Assembly: GCA_015487645.1 (NCBI GenBank)
Contig: WFPH01000020.1
Coordinates: 1 to 13,774, forward strand
DNA: 13,774 nucleotides
Origin: Thermosulfurimonas sp.
Lineage (GTDB): Bacteria > Desulfobacterota > Thermodesulfobacteria > Thermodesulfobacteriales > Thermodesulfobacteriaceae
Reading direction: 5' to 3'
Below are positions 12,626 to 13,774 of this stretch, in pieces. Position numbers and translations under genes: made by a program. The notes under the pieces were generated by a model. The model worked only from the letters and a program-made list of their open reading frames with translations, had not been told where the DNA came from and searched no databases. Numbering within the stretch: the first letter of the stretch is position 1; each line of letters starts with the position of its first letter.

Positions 12626-13774
12626 TTAAAACCTGGACTTTTGTAAAATTTCAGCCTGCAAGATCTCACAGATCCGCAGGGCTTCGTCCAGAAGCGGTCC
12701 ATCGGCCCGGACCCGGAGCTGCCCCTTGCGGGTGAGCCTCACGAAGCGGAAGGCCTGAGCCAGCCTCCGCACCCCTCGCTCGTAGAACTCCGGACTCTCG
12801 CCCAGGTGGAGGATCAGTTCTTCTCCCCGGGCCTCGAGTTTCAGGATCCGCAGCCCCCGAAGGAGGATCTTGAGTCGGGCAAGCTCGATAAGGTTGCGCC
12901 CCTCCGGAGGTGGTTCACCAAAGCGATCCACCAGGGACTCCCGGAAGCGGGCCAGTTCCTCCTCGTTGCGCACCAGGGAAAGCTCCCGGTAAAGGTGCAA
13001 CCTCTGTTCCACGTCGGGGACGTAACCTTCGGGGAAGTAGGCCGGAAGACCGAGCTTGACCTCCGGTTCGGGGACTTCTTCTATCTTTTCGCCCTTCATT
13101 TCCCGGACGGCCTTCTCCAGGATCTCCAGGTAGAGATCATATCCCACGGCTGCGATATGTCCGGACTGAGTGGTTCCCAGAAGATTCCCGGCCCCCCGGA
13201 TCTTGAGATCGCTCAAAGCCAGACGAAACCCGGACCCCAGCTCCGTAAACTGCATGAGGGCCTTGAGTCGCTTCCGGGCCTCTTCGGTAAGCCCGGAGAG
13301 GGAGGGCACCAGAAGATAGGCATACGCCTGGACCCTTCCCCGCCCTACTCTGCCCCGCAGCTGATAGATCTCCGAGAGGCCGAAGCGATCGGCCCGGCAG
13401 ATGATGATGGTATTGGCCGAGGGGATGTCCAGGCCGCTTTCGATGATGGTGGTGCAGACCAGGACATCTATCTCTCGACGCACGAAACGGGCCATAACCT
13501 CTTCCAGTTCTCGGGGCGCCATCTGTCCGTGGGCCACTGCCACCCGGGCTCCGGGCACCAGGCGTTTGAGCCAGCCGGCCAGGGCGTGAAGGCCCTTTAC
13601 CCGGGGATAAACGAAAAAGACCTGTCCTCCCCGGGAAAGTTCCCGCTCGATGGCCTCCTTCACGGTTTCCGGCTCCATCTTGGCCAGTACGGTCTTTACC
13701 GGGAGGCGTCCCGGGGGTGGAGTCTCGATCACCGAAAGGTCCCGGATCCCGAGAAGCGACATCTGGAGCGTACG
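12626..13774 (-). CDS. mfd: transcription-repair coupling factor Mfd, C-terminal part (cut by window edge)
   Basis: Mfd is the ATP-driven translocase that removes RNA polymerase stalled at DNA damage and recruits UvrA. The frame is open to the window edge; 382 residues are present of a protein normally about 1,100-1,200 aa long. The residues RTLQMSLLGIRDLSVIE at the edge are the conserved region just after helicase motif III, so the internal ATG at 13762 is not the real start. Visible further on are helicase motif V (TTIIESGLDIPSANTII), motif VI (QLRGRVGRG), the LKIRGAGNLLGTTQSGHI segment, and the C-terminal TRCF domain (about 250-382). The remaining cassette is intact with no frameshift. It is first of the minus-strand cluster, followed after 26 bases by the surA-like gene. 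Confidence 0.95.
   Translation of the reverse strand, partial: RTLQMSLLGIRDLSVIETPPPGRLPVKTVLAKMEPETVKEAIERELSRGGQVFFVYPRVKGLHALAGWLKRLVPGARVAVAHGQMAPRELEEVMARFVRREIDVLVCTTIIESGLDIPSANTIIICRADRFGLSEIYQLRGRVGRGRVQAYAYLLVPSLSGLTEEARKRLKALMQFTELGSGFRLALSDLKIRGAGNLLGTTQSGHIAAVGYDLYLEILEKAVREMKGEKIEEVPEPEVKLGLPAYFPEGYVPDVEQRLHLYRELSLVRNEEELARFRESLVDRFGEPPPEGRNLIELARLKILLRGLRILKLEARGEELILHLGESPEFYERGVRRLAQAFRFVRLTRKGQLRVRADGPLLDEALRICEILQAEILQKSRF

Noticed and set aside
13760..13762. ATG as the start of a short Mfd-like protein
   Set aside because: The frame continues to the window edge with RTLQ, which is conserved Mfd sequence just before this Met, so the gene is simply cut by the edge.

Overview
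This looks like chromosomal sequence from a thermophilic, anaerobic, sulfur- or metal-respiring bacterium. Protein character (rich in Glu, Lys and Arg), strong Shine-Dalgarno sites and the gene mix (a membrane-anchored molybdopterin oxidoreductase, tightly packed mfd-surA-recO genes) suggest Thermodesulfobacteriota or a close relative. That placement is inference from gene content, because no rRNA or other phylogenetic marker is present.

Layout. (1) Positions 35-1040, + strand: queD and queE, overlapping, two steps of the 7-deazaguanine (preQ0/queuosine) pathway. (2) Positions 1133-1253: a 109-bp palindromic element with perfect 10-bp terminal inverted repeats and a 6-bp direct repeat on each side. 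It resembles a MITE and sits between the convergent queE and the next operon. (3) Positions 1261-6517, - strand: a four-gene complex iron-sulfur molybdoenzyme operon in the order catalytic Mo subunit (Tat-exported), four-cluster ferredoxin subunit, NrfD-type quinone-interacting membrane subunit, TorD-like maturation chaperone. The membrane-subunit and chaperone part is visibly AT-richer than the flanks. (4) About 250 bp of AT-rich non-coding DNA upstream of that operon. (5) Positions 6767-8362, - strand: a CstA-family peptide/pyruvate-type transporter, divergent from (6) a soluble PAS-PAS histidine kinase at 8447-9898, + strand, with no response regulator beside it. (7) Positions 9895-13774, - strand: a compact cluster in transcription order mfd (3' part only), surA-like chaperone, a short RodZ-like membrane HTH protein, recO, and a LOG-family nucleotide hydrolase. 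The last gene's stop codon overlaps the histidine kinase's stop codon.

How the parts may work together. The molybdoenzyme operon encodes a self-contained respiratory complex: TorD-like protein matures the Mo subunit, the Tat system exports it with the ferredoxin subunit, and electrons pass between the quinone pool (NrfD subunit) and the Mo site through a chain of four [4Fe-4S] clusters plus the cluster of the catalytic subunit. The catalytic subunit resembles the NarG/DdhA/SerA branch (Asp as likely Mo ligand), but its N-terminal cluster motif is all-cysteine and its electron-transfer partners are PsrB/PsrC-like. The substrate cannot be read from the sequence. The divergent kinase and CstA gene may form a nutrient-sensing unit. 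The mfd-to-LOG cluster is housekeeping (repair, recombination, outer-membrane biogenesis).

No CRISPR array, tRNA, rRNA, phage or complete insertion sequence was seen.
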